Shown piece by piece: positions 36,152 to 38,969 of a stretch of 38,969 bases of DNA; within the stretch, counting starts at the first letter, position 1, and every line of letters starts with the position of its first letter. The DNA is from an uncultured Novosphingobium sp. (GTDB lineage Bacteria; Pseudomonadota; Alphaproteobacteria; Sphingomonadales; Sphingomonadaceae). Made by a program: the position numbers and the translations under genes. The stretch spans positions 1 to 38,969 of the forward strand of contig CAMPHR010000032.1 of NCBI GenBank assembly GCA_946886075.1, written 5' to 3'. The notes under the pieces were generated by a model. It saw only the letters and a program-made list of their open reading frames with translations. It was not told the origin of the DNA and did no database searches.

Positions 36152-36870
36152 GCCTTTCGATGCCTGACGTTGGCGCGGCGGTGGGCGCTGCCACCCAAGC
36201 CGCGACCATTTCGCCGCTGGCCCTGTTCCTTCAGGCGGACATCGTCGTGAAGCTGGTGATGCTGGGGCTTTTGCTCGCCAGCATCTGGACCTGGGCGATG
36301 ATCATCGGCTTCAGCTTCACGCTGCGCAAGGCGAGCCGCCAGAGCAGCGCGTTCGAGGATGATTTCTGGAAAGCGGAGGATATCGACCGCTTTTACGAAG
36401 CGCGCGGCAAGTCGTCGGACTTCCCCGCAGCCAAGGTGATGGCCGCTGGCGTTACCGAATGGCGCCGCTCGACTGCGCAGAAAGTGATCGACCGCGACGG
36501 CACGCGCGACCGGCTGTCCACCGCCATGTCCAGCATGATCGCGGCCGAAGTCGATCGCCTGTCCGACCGGCTCAACATCCTCGCCACCATCGGATCGGTC
36601 GCGCCCTTCGTCGGCCTGTTCGGCACCGTCTGGGGCATCATGCGCGCCTTCACCGCGATCGCGAAGGAGCAGAACAGCTCGCTCGCCGTCGTCGCGCCGG
36701 GCATTGCCGAAGCACTGTTCGCCACCGCAATCGGCTTGTTCGCGGCGATCCCGGCGGTCATCGCCTACAACCGCTTCAGCCACGGCATCAACCGCATGGA
36801 ATCGAAGCTGACCCGCTTTGCCGATGGTTTTTACTCGACGCTCAGCCGGGAGCTGGAGGCGCAGCGGTGA
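36148..36870 (+). CDS. tolQ: Tol-Pal protein TolQ
   Basis: 240 residues, MotA/ExbB/TolQ family, with three membrane segments: about 25-50 (ADIVVKLVMLGLLLASIWTW), about 145-165 (LATIGSVAPFVGLFGTVWGI) and about 185-205 (IAEALFATAIGLFAAIPAVIA). With TolR it forms the proton channel that powers envelope constriction. The TVWGI motif on helix 2 and the EALFATAIGL on helix 3 are conserved. A 118-bp gap filled by a family C repeat separates it from tolR. Confidence 0.95.
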   Translation: MSLSMPDVGAAVGAATQAATISPLALFLQADIVVKLVMLGLLLASIWTWAMIIGFSFTLRKASRQSSAFEDDFWKAEDIDRFYEARGKSSDFPAAKVMAAGVTEWRRSTAQKVIDRDGTRDRLSTAMSSMIAAEVDRLSDRLNILATIGSVAPFVGLFGTVWGIMRAFTAIAKEQNSSLAVVAPGIAEALFATAIGLFAAIPAVIAYNRFSHGINRMESKLTRFADGFYSTLSRELEAQR

Positions 36871-36893
36871 ACATGCGCCCGCTCCTCCTCCAC

Positions 36894-36979
36894 CCCGTCA
36901 TCCCAGCGAAAGCTGGGATCTCGTGCCTCTTGGCTGACCCCCTCCCTCCTGAGATCCCAGCTTCCGCTGGGATGACGGG
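36894..36979. repeat. Palindromic repeat (family C, copy 2) between tolQ and tolR
   Basis: CCCGTCATCCCAGCGAAAGC ... GCTTCCGCTGGGATGACGG with an inner GGGATCTC/GAGATCCC stem. It nearly fills the gap between tolQ and tolR and ends 9 bp before the tolR ATG, close to or overlapping its ribosome-binding region. Copy 1 at 30721-30799. Confidence 0.9.
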
Positions 36980-36988
36980 AAAAGAATA

Positions 36989-37447
36989 ATGGCCATGTCC
37001 GGCCCTCCATCCCACCGCCGTGGCCGTGGCCGCGCGCCGATGGCGGACATCAACGTCACGCCGCTGGTCGACGTCATGCTGGTGCTGCTCATCATCTTCA
37101 TGGTGACGGCGCCGCTGCTCGTCACCGGCGTGCCGGTGAACCTGCCCGAAACCCGCGCCAAGGGGCTTGATCAGGACGACAAGCCGACCGTGGTTTCGAT
37201 CGATCGCGACGGTGGCCTCTATATCGACGAGACGCAGATCAGTGACGCCGATTTACCGGATCGTCTGGCCGAGATCGTCTCCGCCAACGCCGGGAAGGCG
37301 GAACCGCCCCAGATCTTCCTGCGCGCCGACACGGGGCTCGATTATGGCCGGGTCATGCGGGTCATGGGCGAACTCAACCGCGCCGGGCTCAACAAGGTCG
37401 CGCTGGTCAGCACCGGCGGCGAGGATTCCAGCAGCGGTTCAGAATAG
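36989..37447 (+). CDS. tolR: Tol-Pal protein TolR
   Basis: 152 residues, ExbD/TolR family. A single span follows a basic N-terminus: ADINVTPLVDVMLVLLIIFM, with the proton-path aspartate in PLVDVML. The C-terminal periplasmic domain is VNLPETRAKG to KVALVSTGG. It works with TolQ, energising TolA. The ATG at 36989 begins MAMSGPPSHRRG. Confidence 0.94.
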   Translation: MAMSGPPSHRRGRGRAPMADINVTPLVDVMLVLLIIFMVTAPLLVTGVPVNLPETRAKGLDQDDKPTVVSIDRDGGLYIDETQISDADLPDRLAEIVSANAGKAEPPQIFLRADTGLDYGRVMRVMGELNRAGLNKVALVSTGGEDSSSGSE

Positions 37448-37465
37448 GGGCCATAGGGTTTAAGT

Positions 37466-38437
37466 ATGGAACGCGCGGAGAAGATCGGCCTTGGCGTCGC
37501 GACGGCGGGACATGTCCTGCTGTTCGGTCTGCTGTCGGCCGGGTTCCTGGCAACGCCCAATCCGCTGAAGCTCAACTCCCCACCGATGGACGTCAGCCTG
37601 GTGGACGAGGCGGCGCTCCAGTCCACCGCGCCGCAAGTCTCGACCCAGCCCCCTCCGCCCAGCGTCGCGCCGGAAGAAGGCCCGACCGAGGATGCCGCTC
37701 CCGCGCCCGTCCCTGAACCCGCGCCCGTGTCGGAGCCCACACCCACGCCCGCGCCGCCCCCGCCAAAGCCCGCTCCGCCCAAGAAGGTCGAGAAGCCCGC
37801 GCCTGCCAAGCCCGAACCGGCTCCGGCAAAGAAGGAGGTGGCGAAGGTCAAGCCCAAGCCCCGGCCCGCACCTGAAAAACCAGCCGCCAAGCCGACCCCG
37901 TCCAAGGCAAGGCCCGCCGCTGCCGCGCCCGCTCCTGCGAGAGCCGCGCAGAAGCCAGCCGCGAAGGCAAAGCCCAATGCCCCCGCCCGCGCCTCGGGTC
38001 AGGGCAAGGCGGAAAAGCCGAAGGGTTCGCTGCTCGGCAAGGATTTCCTGAAGGGCATCGACACCGAGTCCGATGCTCCGCGCAAAGCCGCGCCGCCCCC
38101 TGCCGCAGCCATGGGCCCGGCGCAAAAGGCGGCGCTCGACCGATTGATCGGCGACCAGATATACCGGCACCTGAAGCTCCCCTCCGGTGCGGACGTCGAG
38201 CAGCTAGTGGCCTTCCTCGAGGTGAAGATCGACCGCAACGGCCGGGTGATCGGCAGGCCGGAGGTGATCGACGTGCAGGGTAAGACAGCCAGCAACAGTC
38301 CGCAAATCTCCATCTACAAGGAACGCGCCGTGCAGGCCGTCATGCAGGCATCCCCTTTCAAGGGGCTGCCGGACGAATATTATGAACAGTGGAAATGGCT
38401 CAAACCGTTGAGAGTCTACGCAAGGAAAGCGCGATGA
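37466..38437 (+). CDS. tolA: Tol-Pal protein TolA
   Basis: 323 residues. An N-terminal anchor (IGLGVATAGHVLLFGLLSAG) carries the SxxxH-like helix of the TolA/TonB family. A Pro/Ala/Lys-rich spacer runs from about 55 to 200 and bridges the periplasm. The C-terminal domain (about 220-323) shows the TonB/TolA fold: IDRNGRVIGRPEVIDVQGKT and MQASPFKGLPDEYYEQWKWL. It links TolQR to TolB-Pal. Overlaps tolB start by four bases. Confidence 0.93.
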   Translation: MERAEKIGLGVATAGHVLLFGLLSAGFLATPNPLKLNSPPMDVSLVDEAALQSTAPQVSTQPPPPSVAPEEGPTEDAAPAPVPEPAPVSEPTPTPAPPPPKPAPPKKVEKPAPAKPEPAPAKKEVAKVKPKPRPAPEKPAAKPTPSKARPAAAAPAPARAAQKPAAKAKPNAPARASGQGKAEKPKGSLLGKDFLKGIDTESDAPRKAAPPPAAAMGPAQKAALDRLIGDQIYRHLKLPSGADVEQLVAFLEVKIDRNGRVIGRPEVIDVQGKTASNSPQISIYKERAVQAVMQASPFKGLPDEYYEQWKWLKPLRVYARKAR

Positions 38438-38969
38438 GAAGCTTTGGAATACCCGCACTGCTCGCCCTTTGCGCAGCTTTTTCCAGCCCCGCGATGGCGC
38501 AGCTTTCGGTGGACGTAACCGGCGATATCGACAGCAACCTCAAGATCGTCGTGCCCGCCCTGCCGCCGCAGGCCGAAGTCTCTACGCCCGCAGGCTCTTC
38601 TTCCGAACTCGGGCGCAAGATCGCCGAAGTGATTGCCCAGGACCTCAAGGGATCGGGCCTGTTCGATCCTTCCGGCCCCGCGGGCATCCCCGCCATCGGC
38701 TTTCCCGAAGTCACCAACCCCGCCTATGACAAATGGGGTGCCTATCAAGCGCTGGTGCAGGGCTTCGTCCGCACCACCGGCGGGGAAGCCGACATCACAG
38801 TCGGCTGCTATCTCTACGATGTGGCGCTGAAGCAGGAACTGACGCGGCAGGGCTATGTCGTCGCCCCGCGCGACTGGCGCCGCGCCGCGCACAAATGCGC
38901 CGACGCCATCTATGCGCGCCTGTCGGGCGAGAGCCCCTTCTTCGACAGCCGCATCGCCTATATCGCCGA
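38434..38969 (+). CDS. tolB: Tol-Pal protein TolB (N-terminal part, cut by the window edge)
   Basis: The frame is open from ATG 38434 to the window end (178 codons and two bases). A signal peptide ends in PAMAQ (about residues 21-23), so the mature protein is periplasmic. The N-terminal domain, which contacts TolA, is complete: VTGDIDSNLKIVVPALPPQA, IAEVIAQDLKGSGLF, GAYQALVQGFVR. The beta-propeller lies beyond the window. The ATGA overlap with tolA couples translation. Confidence 0.92.
   Translation, partial: MRSFGIPALLALCAAFSSPAMAQLSVDVTGDIDSNLKIVVPALPPQAEVSTPAGSSSELGRKIAEVIAQDLKGSGLFDPSGPAGIPAIGFPEVTNPAYDKWGAYQALVQGFVRTTGGEADITVGCYLYDVALKQELTRQGYVVAPRDWRRAAHKCADAIYARLSGESPFFDSRIAYIA

Overview
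The window is about 39 kb of GC-rich chromosome from an alphaproteobacterium, most likely a sphingomonad (Sphingomonas, Sphingobium or Novosphingobium type). The reasons are the overall protein character, a SUF-only Fe-S operon under an Rrf2 regulator, a bacterial CDC48-type AAA ATPase, and several families of short palindromic intergenic repeats of the kind common in sphingomonads. One of these encodes the VRPEPVEG-type peptide. Almost all of the DNA is core-genome coding sequence. I see no rRNA, tRNA, CRISPR, phage or transposase gene.

Layout. 1-5.1 kb: a cytochrome P450 coupled to an alpha/beta-hydrolase-like membrane protein; divergently, a tiny phospholipase-A2-like protein and kdsA; then proA. 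5.3-11.7 kb: a PmtA-like methyltransferase, CDC48 ATPase, LysR regulator, GGDEF protein and GST. 11.9-19.3 kb: acs with a cytochrome b561, a 30-codon membrane-peptide ORF followed by twin hairpins, a UbiH-type hydroxylase, ilvE, a threonine-aldolase-like enzyme and an EamA transporter. 19.4-26.5 kb (minus strand): the SUF operon, rrf2-sufB-(unknown 151 aa)-sufC-sufD-sufS-sufT-sufA, followed by an SDR-type gene. 26.6-31.3 kb: an AraC regulator, pyrD, ggt and a lipoprotein. 31.4-34.6 kb: sufE, then the phage-shock operon pspA-pspB-pspC plus a second PspB-like gene, with divergent pspF and a good sigma-54 promoter. 34.6-39 kb: a 3-hydroxyacyl-CoA dehydrogenase and the envelope operon ybgC-tolQ-tolR-tolA-tolB, with tolB cut by the window edge.

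How the genes work together. SufB/C/D is the scaffold, SufS/SufE supply sulfur, SufA/SufT carry or mature clusters, and the Rrf2 protein with three cysteines probably senses cluster or iron status. The psp and tol-pal loci both maintain the envelope. 

The most interesting signals are non-standard: (i) an 81-bp palindromic repeat lying in frame inside the N-terminus of sufS, and repeats of four different families within one suf operon; (ii) an unrecognised protein encoded between sufB and sufC; (iii) a 30-aa hydrophobic peptide followed by two hairpins with the same loop; (iv) two rho-independent terminators on the minus strand with no gene upstream, suggesting an sRNA and an attenuator; (v) a minimal PLA2-like membrane protein. 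None was confirmed by a database search.
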